The position numbers and the translations under genes are program-made. From the NCBI GenBank assembly GCA_933822405.4, contig CAKOGP040002247.1, positions 110,767-174,766 of the forward strand: a stretch of DNA of 64,000 nt, given 5' to 3'. Position 1 is the stretch's first letter; the number at the start of each line of letters is the position of its first letter. The stretch is from Cylindrotheca closterium (taxonomy: Eukaryota > Bacillariophyta > Bacillariophyceae > Bacillariales > Bacillariaceae). Positions 49,067-59,377 of the stretch are shown piece by piece. The notes below the pieces were generated by a model, which did not search any database, was not told the DNA's origin, and saw only the letters and a list, made by a program, of their open reading frames with translations.

Positions 49067-52000
49067 TCATACCGATAGTTCGCTCCTAGAACCAGCAATT
49101 TCGTCCTCTAGTCTCTCCAGTTCATTGGAGTATTGGGTGTGTAGCTTACGTTTCTCTTGTTCGTGGGTGCTGGAAAGAGACTCTTTCAGTTCCTCGATCG
49201 TTCGAGCATGCTCCAACTTGGCCTCGGCCAATTCTTGGAGCAACTTGGTCTGTGCAACTTGGGCTTCCTTTTGCGAAGAGTCTACAAGTTTCTGATTCAA
49301 TTCGACTGCTTCTCGCAGTTTGGATAATTCCGATTCGTGGTCCTTTTGGACATTCTCCAGTTGTTGGCGAAGGGCAACAGATTCGGATTGGTATCGTTCC
49401 TCGTTGGCTCGTATCAATTCCTCCAGTCGTTGGATCTCGTGGTGCTGTTGGTCAGAACCATTTTCGCCTTGCTTCTCGTTGGATATTTGCTGACCCATTT
49501 GCAATGACACTAGCTGCTCTTTCAGAATTTTCTCTCGAGCCAAGGCTTCCTTCCATTTCTGTTCGGCCTCTCTTTTCGAGACCTCCAACTCTGCAGTCTT
49601 GCCTTTCAGGTCTTGGATCTGCATCGCCAGTTGATCCATTTCTTCGTCTTGCACCAAAAGCTGTTCTTCCATACTTGCAAGCTTCATGTCATAAGATGAT
49701 GATGACGACAACGCTGATGTGGTTTGTGGTGGTTCCGAGTGATCCCCACTCCTTGCGGGTCCGTCTTCCCGTTTTAGTTGCGACTTGTTCAGATGGCTCT
49801 GCACAATGGATAACTGTTCCCGCAGATTTAAAAGAAGTGCCTTTTGTTGTTCGCGATCATTCTCACTGGCCCGGAGTTTGGATCGTTCGTTCGCCAAGGC
49901 CATTTCCGATGCTTGGATTGACATTTTGGCTTCTCTGGCTTCGTATTGGCTGGCCAACAGTTGGAGTTGCAATTGTTCCGTTTCTTGCTCTTGCAGTAGT
50001 AGCTTTTTCTTGTAGGTATCCTTGATGGTTCGCATGGATAGGAGTCGATGTTGCATATTGGTCATGGAAGACCGATCTGATATTGAAAGTGGCTTTTCCT
50101 TTTCCATGTCAGCCAAATCGGAATCATTCAAGGTAAAATTACTGTCAAAGCTGGTGTTCACATTCTCCGCCACTGTTTCATTCTCGGGGATGGCTGCCTT
50201 CAAGGGCTCCTCGCAGATTTCTGGATGCTGGTGCACTGGCAAATGGTGTTGGTCATCTTTGTCCATTTCGATTTCGGATAGTACCGGTGACTGAGGAGCT
50301 GAAACAATGCCGCCATTGTCTTGGCCGGCAACGGAACCATTATTGTCTCCATTCGACTCTTCGTCTGTGGGGCCAATGCCAAAGGAGGCCGAACCATCCC
50401 TGCTCAGAATATCCGAAAGTATCAAGTCTCCATCATCGAAGGATCCCGATCGCGGACCCCTCCTAGAATTATTCTGTTCTTCCAATATCAATTCTTCGTC
50501 ATGTTCACTGACCACACCCCCTTCGTCGTCTTCATCATCAGAGAGTATTTGTTGCAAGTAATAGTTGCCATCCGTCGAGTTGTTATCCTTTTCTTCCACT
50601 ATCTTTTCTTCACCGTATTGATCATCGTCGTCATCGTTGTCGTCATGATCTTCTTGTTCATCCGATGGCACCAAATCCAGTAAATCATCCTCGTCCACAA
50701 TATTCCCATCTTCGCCTGGTGCACTTGTCATGGTTCTGGATGATCGTGTAGTATCATCCCTATCACTGTCGACTCGTCGTCCCATACTAATAGTATCCCT
50801 AGTATCCATCTTGTCATTGTCATTCTTTTCTCCATTCTCATTATTCTCATCTTGTTCATCATGCTCCTCGAGGTTTGGAATTTTGGAAGCAGCCAACGCC
50901 GTGGACGTTATTATGGTGGCCGGACTTGCCGTTGTCATTGTCTTTGGTGACATGATTGCTTCGGGTGTTAAAATGTTGTCATACGAGTCGGCATCGTCAT
51001 TCTGATCATCCCCCCCCAGCATCATGTTTTGCGCCCAAAGCGAATCGCTGCGAACGGTATCAGGTGTATCGACAGTAGTATTGGCATTGATGGGAGCATT
51101 TCCACTATCATTTGTGGCAAGGGTAGCCTTGACATTTTCTTGTTCCTTTTCTTCTCCTTTCTGTGGAGTGGTGATTGGAAGGGGGGAGCCTTCGCTTTCT
51201 TCCTCTTTCTCTGCTTCGTCCTTCATAGGAATATCTTCTTCCTCCTCTTCCTTATTATTATCATCATCATCATGTTTATCATTCACCTGTTCCTTCGCCT
51301 CTTCGTCTGCTGATGACGACGATGAATCTATTAGAATGGTTTGTGTCCATAATGCATCACTTCGAACTGCTTTCTTGGCTGCGGCCGCTCGATGCCGTCC
51401 CTTTATTAAAATCCGACGGGGCGTTTTGCGTGGACTTTCTTCTTCTTCTTCTTCCCCATCTTCTTGGTCGTCATCATTATCCTGTTCTTCACCGTCGTCG
51501 CCATTTACTGCTGCATCAGCATTCGATTGTGGTTGCACCTTGCGTTGACGTTTGATACGAATGGGCGACAGCATTGGTTGCCTCGGTGGTCGTGGTTGTT
51601 GTTGTTGTCGTTGTGGTGCTGGAGGCGGAGCCCGCGGTTGTTCTTGTGGCAATTGATCAAGGTCTTGTAAGGACAATTGCTGTCGCTCTAGTGATGGCAG
51701 CGATCGTGATTGTGATTGCTGCATTTCGAAACTCGTTTCCGATGGCTGTTGCTGTTGTTCTTGGTGGCCGCCAGCAGAAGCACCAGACGAGGAAGGATTC
51801 GTAGCATTCTTTTTCTTCTTCCTAAACATGAATCGTCGTTTGTGCTTCCCCAATAGCTTGCCCATTTTGGATCGTTTGGGCGTTGTGGCTGTGCCAGTGA
51901 ATTGTTTGTATTCCCATTCTTCTCCGCCACCGTTGCTGCTGCCATTGACACTTCTACTCTTGTCATCATTTTTTTCATCTGGTGATGTCACTAATATTTT

Positions 52001-52450
52001 CCCATTCTTGGATCCGGACGATACCGAACTGATGTCATCGGGAAGATCACCATCACCATCTCCATCACCATTCAGAAGCTTTTTATGTTCGGGTACTGGT
52101 GTTTTGGGAACTTCTGGATAACTTTCATCCTGATGATGATAATGGCGAAGAGAGTCATCAAATGGCAGCGTCACCACGTTTTCTTTCGAGTTATTCGTAG
52201 TATCATTCGTAGTATCCCCGTCCAATGGCAGAGATCCGGGCAGCATCATTCTGGCCAATTTCGAAGAAGACAACCTCGGTGATTTGGTGGCCTTTGGACT
52301 GCTGATGCGCAGCAAACTCTTTTTGGGTGTGAACCGTAAGGGTGATGAAAAGGGAGTCGAAGAGGAGGATGACTGTGCAAACGGTGAATGCGGAGGTGTG
52401 GCACCGGTGGGATGCCGCAGCTTGTGTTTTCGGCGTGGTCGACTGCTCAT
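49067..52450 (-). CDS. Large acidic protein with C-terminal coiled coil
   Basis: 1,127 aa from ATG 52450 (MSSRPRRKHKLRHPTG); an upstream in-frame GTG at 52501 is less likely. Residues 1-750 are low complexity: basic Ser/Pro-rich N-terminus, Gln/Pro tract (QRQQQQPRPPRQP), and long Asp/Glu runs (DQEDGEEEEEESP; DDNDDDDDQYGEE). DSLWAQ/DALWTQ motifs (VRSDALWTQTILI and VRSDSLWAQNMML) recur. Residues about 800-1127 are heptad-rich (LLLQEQETEQLQLQLLASQ; ELEVSKREAEQKWKEALARE), a long dimeric coiled coil. The architecture suggests a cytoskeletal or scaffold protein, with the acidic half perhaps binding cations or basic partners. No motor or enzymatic domain seen. Confidence 0.85.
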   Translation of the reverse strand: MSSRPRRKHKLRHPTGATPPHSPFAQSSSSSTPFSSPLRFTPKKSLLRISSPKATKSPRLSSSKLARMMLPGSLPLDGDTTNDTTNNSKENVVTLPFDDSLRHYHHQDESYPEVPKTPVPEHKKLLNGDGDGDGDLPDDISSVSSGSKNGKILVTSPDEKNDDKSRSVNGSSNGGGEEWEYKQFTGTATTPKRSKMGKLLGKHKRRFMFRKKKKNATNPSSSGASAGGHQEQQQQPSETSFEMQQSQSRSLPSLERQQLSLQDLDQLPQEQPRAPPPAPQRQQQQPRPPRQPMLSPIRIKRQRKVQPQSNADAAVNGDDGEEQDNDDDQEDGEEEEEESPRKTPRRILIKGRHRAAAAKKAVRSDALWTQTILIDSSSSSADEEAKEQVNDKHDDDDNNKEEEEEDIPMKDEAEKEEESEGSPLPITTPQKGEEKEQENVKATLATNDSGNAPINANTTVDTPDTVRSDSLWAQNMMLGGDDQNDDADSYDNILTPEAIMSPKTMTTASPATIITSTALAASKIPNLEEHDEQDENNENGEKNDNDKMDTRDTISMGRRVDSDRDDTTRSSRTMTSAPGEDGNIVDEDDLLDLVPSDEQEDHDDNDDDDDQYGEEKIVEEKDNNSTDGNYYLQQILSDDEDDEGGVVSEHDEELILEEQNNSRRGPRSGSFDDGDLILSDILSRDGSASFGIGPTDEESNGDNNGSVAGQDNGGIVSAPQSPVLSEIEMDKDDQHHLPVHQHPEICEEPLKAAIPENETVAENVNTSFDSNFTLNDSDLADMEKEKPLSISDRSSMTNMQHRLLSMRTIKDTYKKKLLLQEQETEQLQLQLLASQYEAREAKMSIQASEMALANERSKLRASENDREQQKALLLNLREQLSIVQSHLNKSQLKREDGPARSGDHSEPPQTTSALSSSSSYDMKLASMEEQLLVQDEEMDQLAMQIQDLKGKTAELEVSKREAEQKWKEALAREKILKEQLVSLQMGQQISNEKQGENGSDQQHHEIQRLEELIRANEERYQSESVALRQQLENVQKDHESELSKLREAVELNQKLVDSSQKEAQVAQTKLLQELAEAKLEHARTIEELKESLSSTHEQEKRKLHTQYSNELERLEDEIAGSRSELSV

Positions 52451-53255
52451 GGTTGAAGTTCTTGTCTTCTTATTGTGCTGTTTGTGCCGTGCGACAATCA
52501 CAACAGATTTGATTTGATTCTCTTTTGATTCTCTTATTAGACAGTTTATTGTTTCAGGACGATTCTCATAATAAGCCTGCTTTTTCTGATGCTCTGTCTA
52601 TCTAGTGCTCTGATGCTACCAATCGCAATAGATATTAGGCAATAGATGTATTGTAATGGATGTATTGTAATGGATGTGATGGGTACCTTTGCAGAAGCTA
52701 TGATAGGTTGTTTCAGTGCAATGAGTAATGACATTTAGTTTGGCTGGAATGTTCCAACGGATCGAAAAACAGTATACATAGTACAGTAAATACTCGTACA
52801 AGTGTGTGTACTGGTATGCACCAACTAAAAACTACCAGGTATCGGTCTTTAACAGCCAATCAAAACAAAGCAAATAGAACCTCCAATTGACCAGTAGGAT
52901 TCAACAGACATGGTCATCTCCATTATGACCAGATCGCGTAGCAGGTAGACTTTTATGTAGAGAAAGTACCATCTTTCGGAACCCATGCACCCAATTTTGC
53001 AAGATCACCTACGACCTACGACCTACGACTGCATCCAACACTAACAATAGCAGCAGGTGTTGTTTTGTTTTGTTTCCTCAAGCAACAACCCTTCTACTTC
53101 CTTTTCTGCATCCTTGGTAGCTTATTGAGATTGTCTATATATATCTCTTGTCTAGCTGAGTTGTTTGCGGTACCAATCCTTCTTTTCACCTGAAGTTTCC
53201 TAAGAAAAGATTTCCTGAAACTAGTTTCCGACATCCCAGAAAACAACCACAAAAA
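52451..53255. other. Intergenic between divergent genes
   Basis: 805 bp. GTATTGTAATGGAT is duplicated at about 52648-52677 and CGACCTACGACCTACGAC is a small tandem repeat at about 53009-53028. No gene supported. Confidence 0.5.
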
Positions 53256-54980
53256 ATGTCGAATCCAAACAACAACAACAGCAACAACAACAACCCTAAT
53301 GGCGATGGCTTTAGTGAGTATGATGATACCACTACTGGATACGGCGACGATGATTATGATGATTATGATGATGGACTCGGTGAGACTGCCGCTTCAGGGT
53401 ACGAAGATTCCACCCTGCAATCGGAGGATCCTCCCTACAATGAATACGCGGATGGTGCCGAGGACAATGCTCGGTACAATCCCGGTGTAGGTGAACGTTA
53501 CGATGCGAATACAGAAGAAAACGATGGATACGATACCAATTCTCGATTCAATGAGTATTCCAATGATGATGCGGAAGACAATGCTCGTTACAATCCCGGA
53601 GTTGGAGAGACCTATGATGCTAATGCTGCACAGGGTGCTCCACAACCTCGATCTGGACCGACAGGACCTGCGGTTGGTACTCGCCAATATAATGATTACG
53701 ATTACGACTCTCATTATGACGATCAAGATACTGCCGCTGGTGGTGGTGATGATGATTACGAGGAGGAGCATGTTCCACTCAATCCCAGTTTCCGATCTTA
53801 CAATTTCGATCCAAATGCGGAACCCGACTTTCAAGATGAATACGATTCGGATGATGAAGAATTGGACGAAGAAGCGAGGAAAGAAGCTTCCTTCTACAAG
53901 GGCCGAGAAGCCTACGAATATCGTACCGATGAAGCTCAAGAAGAAAAACGAGTGAAAAAGGTCAAGAAACGCAATGCCCTCAATGAGCATGTTGGTAAAA
54001 AGGTTGTGGCAGCCGTTTGTTGCTGCTGCATTTGTTTCATTACCATTTTGGTTCTTATCTTGGTCATGCTCGTCTTCAACGAAGGCGGAGACACGACCAT
54101 TTCAGGTGGCCGCGGTGGGGGTTCAAGTGGTGGACGAACTCCAAGACCCAGTCCTCGTCCTACCTATCCCATTCCACCAGCACTCCGACCAGCACTTGAA
54201 GGACGTCCCGATGTCTTTCAACCATGGATCCGATTGACAGATGAACCCACTTTGTCCCAGTACCCCACCAATGTGGCTTCGGCCAATCCCACAAACTTGC
54301 CCACGGGACTTCCAACACCCCATCCTACCATTTCACCAGCTCCTACTCGGCCAGTACCGCCCACGATTACCTTGGATGCGGTCGCCGATACTTACATCTA
54401 CGTCGATGGCTTCTTTCAATACGAAGCCTATGGTGACGAAGATTCCTTTTTGGTCCAAAATGGATTGGCCGAATATTATGAATTTGCCGATGCCATGGGT
54501 TTGATCCAATTCGACCTCAAGATTCTACCCACCAAGCAGCAGATGGACGACTATGACGCTCAGGCCATTTTGCGCCTCAATCATTTGCCCGTCAACTCCA
54601 AGTTTGCGGGCAGAGATCCTGCCACCATTTCGGTCCGCAAATTGCTCAGCACCCCCATGCGCGTGGAAACCCTCCACGGAGGTATGGTGGATCGAAATCC
54701 AGATGGGTCCATTCTGGGGGAAAACAAAGTCACGGTGGGACTCAATCAAGATGTGGTCTTTATGGATGTCAGTGATCTGTTGTATCCCACCAACTTTACC
54801 GATGATGGATACGATAAAAAACAATTGTTGCTCATGCTCTTTAACAATAGTACCGAGCAAGGTGATCCCAAATGGACCGAATTGGAATGGCAAGATCAAG
54901 CGGGGGATCGATTCAAGTCTGTGGAATCGGGAGAAGGTCCGTCCTTGACCATTTCCTATGTTCCAAAGACACCACCATAG
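53256..54980 (+). CDS. Type II membrane protein with DNRLRE-like ectodomain
   Basis: 574 aa, single exon. Residues 1-245 are acidic and Asn/Tyr/Asp-rich, with a duplicated unit (AEDNARYNPGVGE.YDAN at about 68-88 and 110-125). A basic patch (KRVKKVKKRNALNEHVGKK) precedes one TM helix at about 249-274 with a Cys cluster (VVAAVCCCCICFITILVLIL). Outside comes a Pro/Thr-rich stalk (about 300-370) and a beta-rich domain from about 372 (TLDAVADTYIYVDGFFQYEA, then GLIQFDL) resembling DNRLRE/jelly-roll carbohydrate-binding modules. This predicts a cell-surface or vesicle protein with a glycan-binding ectodomain. The Cys run just inside or in the membrane could be palmitoylated. The domain name is my reading of the ADTYIY...FDL pattern. 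Confidence 0.82.
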   Translation: MSNPNNNNSNNNNPNGDGFSEYDDTTTGYGDDDYDDYDDGLGETAASGYEDSTLQSEDPPYNEYADGAEDNARYNPGVGERYDANTEENDGYDTNSRFNEYSNDDAEDNARYNPGVGETYDANAAQGAPQPRSGPTGPAVGTRQYNDYDYDSHYDDQDTAAGGGDDDYEEEHVPLNPSFRSYNFDPNAEPDFQDEYDSDDEELDEEARKEASFYKGREAYEYRTDEAQEEKRVKKVKKRNALNEHVGKKVVAAVCCCCICFITILVLILVMLVFNEGGDTTISGGRGGGSSGGRTPRPSPRPTYPIPPALRPALEGRPDVFQPWIRLTDEPTLSQYPTNVASANPTNLPTGLPTPHPTISPAPTRPVPPTITLDAVADTYIYVDGFFQYEAYGDEDSFLVQNGLAEYYEFADAMGLIQFDLKILPTKQQMDDYDAQAILRLNHLPVNSKFAGRDPATISVRKLLSTPMRVETLHGGMVDRNPDGSILGENKVTVGLNQDVVFMDVSDLLYPTNFTDDGYDKKQLLLMLFNNSTEQGDPKWTELEWQDQAGDRFKSVESGEGPSLTISYVPKTPP

Positions 54981-55311
54981 AAAAAGAGCAAAAGCAAAAG
55001 CAAGAATGTAAGCATACAGTATACCGTATATACATACATGCACGACAACAGGAGACGGAATACACTAATAACCATGATCAGGAGATGATCATGTGTATTT
55101 GATGTTTTAAAAGAAATAAGAACTGTTAGACGAAAGTGTTACGATAATAGATTCATTAGTGGATGCATGGATGTATAGATGTATAGGATTGGTTTATGGA
55201 TTGCTGCGGTTGGATGATTTTAAAAAATAGATGCCGCGGTTGGATGACCATATATATAGCACGATGATGATACTTCATTTAGTTTCTAATCGTGAAATTT
55301 TCTACTAAAAA
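54981..55311. other. Intergenic between convergent genes
   Basis: 331 bp. GCCGCGGTTGGATGA-type sequence is repeated (GCTGCGGTTGGATGATTTT at about 55203; GCCGCGGTTGGATGACC at about 55231). No gene. Confidence 0.5.
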
Positions 55312-57306
55312 TTAGATTGCAGCACCCAAGAGCATTCTGGAAAATTGCTCATAGTCAACAAGCATATCTTTATCATCGACATCCACGATGCTGGTATGCC
55401 GCTTGTCACCAATCAAATCTCGGACCCCACCAAGGATTTGATCCAAATCGCCAGCCCGAACATATCCAGTATTCTCATGATCCAACTCTTGGAAGGTTTC
55501 CTTGAAGAGATTGTAAAATTCGGCTTCTGCCATGACTCCCATGAATTCTTCTCGGGCAATCAAAATGTCGCCATCCGGAAAATATTGGTTAGCTTGCTGT
55601 TGTGCCACTAGATCGGCAGCTTCTTGACCACCAAGACCATTCTTGAACTCCTTGGTCGCATTGGCTAGGAACTCACGAATCTGCTGCAATTTGATTCTTC
55701 CACGGCGACCCACATCGACTATATTGAAAATATCATTGTATTCGTTCTGTTGTGCATAGGTCAGCTTTCGGACCAACATGGTCCGGCGAGCAATGGACCC
55801 AGAGTCGCCCCAATTCACTCCATTTTGCATGACATAGTCCAAACATCTAGCGGCTTGGCGAATTTGCTTGAAGCGAACCAACAAATCCAAGATTCCTTCG
55901 TCCCGCTTGGTCGAATAGAAATTGGGGGACTTGTAATCTTCCGGCAAAACGTATCGTTGACTCAACATGTCAATGGTTTGCTGAGTGGCTTCTCGTTTGC
56001 GACTGAGAATGGAGGATGGTGGGATAATGTCAACATGAAACGCAAAGCATCGAACTTTGTCCAACGACCGAAAGGATGCTGCAAATGGTTCACCTGTGGT
56101 GAGAGCTCGCTCACCAAAGTAGTCAAACTTTCGGAGGGTGCTCACCACTCCACCAAGATAGGTTGGGGGTGTTGAGATCGGGTCATCAAAGCGGGACTTG
56201 ATACTCATTTCAATGGATCCAGACTTGATGACATAGAAGCAAGTTCCAGGCATTCCTTGCCTCATAATGACATCACCTGCATCAAAGGTCAGTAGCCGCG
56301 CCTGTTGCATCATGGTATCAAATTCGTCGTCTGTCAAATCCTGAAAGAATGGCAAATCGTTCCTCAAAAAGTCCAGGTGCTCGGTCGAAATGAGTTCGTT
56401 GTTCATGATGGTTCGTTCGACGCGAGGTTCTAAGGAGGCTTCTTCGCCATCAATAGCAGCTTCCGGGAGCAAGAGCTGTCGGGTATTCGGATCCACGCGA
56501 GTATTGATGATGCGAGCCAATTTCTTTTTCAACAGCGATACTTTGCTGGGTGGACATGGAAAGTTCTCCACTAGACCACGATCGCCGTCGTAAATATGAA
56601 CCGTCGGTATTGTAATGACACCGAGTCTTTTGAAACAATCCTTGTTCCTCCGGTGGGCTGAAAATTCTGCCCATAAAATGGGCAAGCCTTCCAGTTGATC
56701 GTCCTTCATGACTGCCAGCATTTTGGGAGCAAGAGACTTGCAGGAACGACAGAAGGTTGCAAAGAATTTGACAACAATCAATTTGTTTGGAAAGGCGGTG
56801 ATTAATTTCCGGTATTCTTCCTCCGTCTGAATCTGGTACATTCCATTGGAAGACACCTGGAAGCCATCAATGTCAATATCATCCGAAGTGGGAAGAGAAG
56901 CTGAATCTGCTGTATCTAGTAAAGCCTCAGCAGGTGTTTGGTGTTGGGAAGGGCCCCATGTAGAAGATGCTGCTGGTGCTGAAGCAGATGATACTGGATC
57001 CTTTTCTTCTCGTGGATGAGACTGTGACATTCCTTGGTTTATTCCATCAGACCGCGTTGTTGTTGATGGCGTTGTTGGAAAGACAGGATTGGGGTTTCTC
57101 TCCGACCCGAGACTATCGAGGTAGCTGTTTCCATATCCTTTGTTAGAGTGCAGGCTAGATGCGGATGATGATGCGGATGATGATGATAGCTGTGATGATA
57201 GCTGATGAGGACTCTCTACTCCTCTGCTGTTGAAACAAAATCTCGCTTGAAAGCAAGTCACAGAGGGTGTTACAAGGAACAACAAATGGAGGAATCGTTT
57301 CTTCAT
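55312..57306 (-). CDS. Plastid-directed thioredoxin / cNMP-binding / EF-hand fusion
   Basis: 664 aa, single exon. Signal peptide about 1-18 (MKKRFLHLLFLVTPSVTC) followed by FQARF, a Phe-led motif typical of diatom plastid targeting. After a Ser-rich linker comes a thioredoxin fold at about 155-265 with a C-R-S-C active site (Cys186, Cys189; ATFCRSCKS) and cis-Pro234 (TIPT). Residues about 318-430 form a cyclic-nucleotide-binding-like domain (FDAGDVIMRQGMPGTCFYVI; FGERALTTGEPFAASF). The C-terminus (about 520-664) has EF-hand-like segments (ELDHENTGYVRAGDLDQIL; DVDDKDMLVDYEQFSRML). The Arg expected in the phosphate-binding cassette is missing (EPFAAS) and the EF loops are imperfect, so ligand binding is uncertain. 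It may join redox, nucleotide and calcium signals in the plastid. Confidence 0.88.
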   Translation of the reverse strand: MKKRFLHLLFLVTPSVTCFQARFCFNSRGVESPHQLSSQLSSSSASSSASSLHSNKGYGNSYLDSLGSERNPNPVFPTTPSTTTRSDGINQGMSQSHPREEKDPVSSASAPAASSTWGPSQHQTPAEALLDTADSASLPTSDDIDIDGFQVSSNGMYQIQTEEEYRKLITAFPNKLIVVKFFATFCRSCKSLAPKMLAVMKDDQLEGLPILWAEFSAHRRNKDCFKRLGVITIPTVHIYDGDRGLVENFPCPPSKVSLLKKKLARIINTRVDPNTRQLLLPEAAIDGEEASLEPRVERTIMNNELISTEHLDFLRNDLPFFQDLTDDEFDTMMQQARLLTFDAGDVIMRQGMPGTCFYVIKSGSIEMSIKSRFDDPISTPPTYLGGVVSTLRKFDYFGERALTTGEPFAASFRSLDKVRCFAFHVDIIPPSSILSRKREATQQTIDMLSQRYVLPEDYKSPNFYSTKRDEGILDLLVRFKQIRQAARCLDYVMQNGVNWGDSGSIARRTMLVRKLTYAQQNEYNDIFNIVDVGRRGRIKLQQIREFLANATKEFKNGLGGQEAADLVAQQQANQYFPDGDILIAREEFMGVMAEAEFYNLFKETFQELDHENTGYVRAGDLDQILGGVRDLIGDKRHTSIVDVDDKDMLVDYEQFSRMLLGAAI

Positions 57307-58067
57307 TCTATATATGTGTTTGTGTGTTTGTATGTTTGTATGCTTGTAGAATTAGCCTTCCATCCTATCGTATTCACGTTGTTTGCTGCTGTGGATGTTT
57401 ATATAGTGATGATGCGATATGAGAGCGATGATCCGTATCCAAAAATTCAAGCAATCAATCAATCATTATTATTTCGATGACATCATCATATGCTTGGATC
57501 AGGATGATTGCTCGGCCTGCCTGCTCGTCGTGCGGATATCGCCCCTAAAGCAAATAATCATCCCCCAATCTGAAATCACTCTTGCCCAATAAGCGCAGTG
57601 GCAGGCGGATGGTACAAACGCGGATGAAGGCAATTCTGCCGCCAGTTTTCCACGAGAACAAGAAAGATTTCACAAAATGTCATGAGATTTACCTCCAATT
57701 AAACCAATCGTGGACTCCTTTGAATTCCACCAATGAAATTCCCTGAGCAGAAATTCCAGCCAAGAAAAATACACCACGTCAGGTCATTTCTATATTCTAC
57801 GGAACATGCGGTACATCAAAGGAGCTTCTCTGTGAATTCGAAATCCTTGCCAATTCCAAACTGTTAATAAGTGGAAACTGGCGGCGGAACGCTGACGCAG
57901 AAGTTTCGGACGTGTTTCACAAAGTCGGGTGTCGAACTGATGAGGTGGATTCTCCTTGGTCTTGGAAGCGAAAAATCCAAGAAAGAAAATCCCACCAAAA
58001 ACAATCACAAATTCCCAACGACATTTTCAGGAAACTGAATAACATAATCCAACAACAAACAAACAAC
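57307..58067. other. Intergenic between divergent genes
   Basis: 761 bp. A TGTTTGTATG tract (about 57315-57345) lies just upstream of the thioredoxin-fusion ATG. No other gene supported. Confidence 0.5.
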
Positions 58068-58538
58068 ATGTCTGATATTGAATCTTCCAGCTCTCAAGTT
58101 CCCGATGGCTTCATCTGTCCTATCAGTTTGGAATTGATGAGAGACCCCGTCATGAATCGCAGAAGCCTATCCTACGAACGCAAATCAATTTTGAATTGGT
58201 TGCACAGGGGAAATGCTCACTGCCCTTTGACTAGAGAGCCACTCAGACCAAGTCAACTAGTTCCCAACAATGCTCTCAAGGTCCGAATTCGTCGGTGGAG
58301 CATGGAAAACGGCGTCAGCCATGAAGAACATTACAACAACAATGATGATATTCTCAGCGACAGGAGTGAATCCTCTGAGGAAGAGGGATCCGAAAAGTAT
58401 TCACACATTGAAGAAATGGGTGTGATGGGATTCATGAGCAACAATAACAACTACGAGATCCCCACAAGCAGTCGAAATGCCTTGGCAGACCTGACTGATC
58501 TGTTTGACCAAGTGCTGGAAATCACAAGTACTGATTAA
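58068..58538 (+). CDS. Short U-box protein (probable E3 ubiquitin ligase)
   Basis: 156 aa from ATG 58068; the longer frame upstream lacks similarity and follows a CAACAAACAAACAA leader. The U-box occupies about residues 11-80: VPDGFICPISLELMRDPVM, SYERKSILNWL, HCPLTREPLRPSQLVPN, ALKVRIRRW. U-boxes recruit E2 enzymes without zinc. In the usual YERxxIxxWL segment the first residues RRSLSYERKSI are well kept, so activity is plausible. The tail is acidic and Asn-rich with a DLFDQVLE helix and no ARM or TPR substrate domain, so its target is unknown. Many diatoms carry short U-box proteins of this type. Confidence 0.88.
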   Translation: MSDIESSSSQVPDGFICPISLELMRDPVMNRRSLSYERKSILNWLHRGNAHCPLTREPLRPSQLVPNNALKVRIRRWSMENGVSHEEHYNNNDDILSDRSESSEEEGSEKYSHIEEMGVMGFMSNNNNYEIPTSSRNALADLTDLFDQVLEITSTD

Positions 58539-59318
58539 AAACTTCAGGCTCGTACTACAGTACGACTTCTTGATGCAATCATCTTTTGCCGATTGGATCA
58601 CCAAACGATACCCACCATTATACCATTACACCATTCACCCAATTTTCCAAATGTACAATACTGAACATAACTGCTTTATAAAAATAACAGTGAACATTAC
58701 TACCGCATAAAACCCACTGCTATGTCATCATCACTGCTTCTAGACTATAATGCAATGATGATGAATGAATCTACAGAGCAAAGCAATCTGCGATCATTAC
58801 GGTTTCAACACTTTAACGACTTTGGGAAATGAAAATGCATTTGTAGATGGCAAAGTTCTCAGTGTTGCTCGCTAGGCACCACATACACCTACGAGGTAAA
58901 TTGCTCGAAAAATGCAGGTCTCGGTTTTCGGACAATTTTCATCAGAAGTTCAGTCATTATCACGTAGAACACGTAGAATTAGTACCAATCCGAAGCCGAC
59001 AGCCAGCAGATTTTGATTTATCCCATCATCGTTATTACAGAGGTCTTCATCAATGAAGAACTGAGTCAATTCAACACCCGACGTACATTGACAATATGGC
59101 CTTGTCAAGTGTCCAATGCCTATTATAATGGTAACACTCTCATACCGACATTGTCACTGCAGGATATGATATTAGTATCGGAGTGACACGTGTCCATTTC
59201 CAAAAACAAGCAATGAAAAAAGCGGCGCGGTCGTTGCTGTTGCTGTGAAGTTACGGCGCGGGCAACAGAAATCGTGACCGTCGTATGTTCATAATTTATC
59301 CATCAGCATTTCTTTCAA
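58539..59318. other. Intergenic, no gene supported
   Basis: 780 bp. CACGTAGAACACGTAGAA is a small tandem repeat near 58961-58978. Nothing else recognisable. Confidence 0.45.
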
Positions 59319-59377
59319 CCACGATGACGACAACCGCAGCACCAGCAGCATCGGCAACAACAGCGACAACAGCATGA

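Noticed and set aside
49252..50025. 257-codon forward frame
   Set aside because: Lies antisense to the coiled-coil coding region, has Ser/Leu composition typical of antisense of Gln/Glu-rich codons, and shows no domain.
53394..53990. 198-codon reverse frame
   Set aside because: Ile/Val-rich antisense of an Asp/Tyr/Asn-rich coding region; composition artefact.
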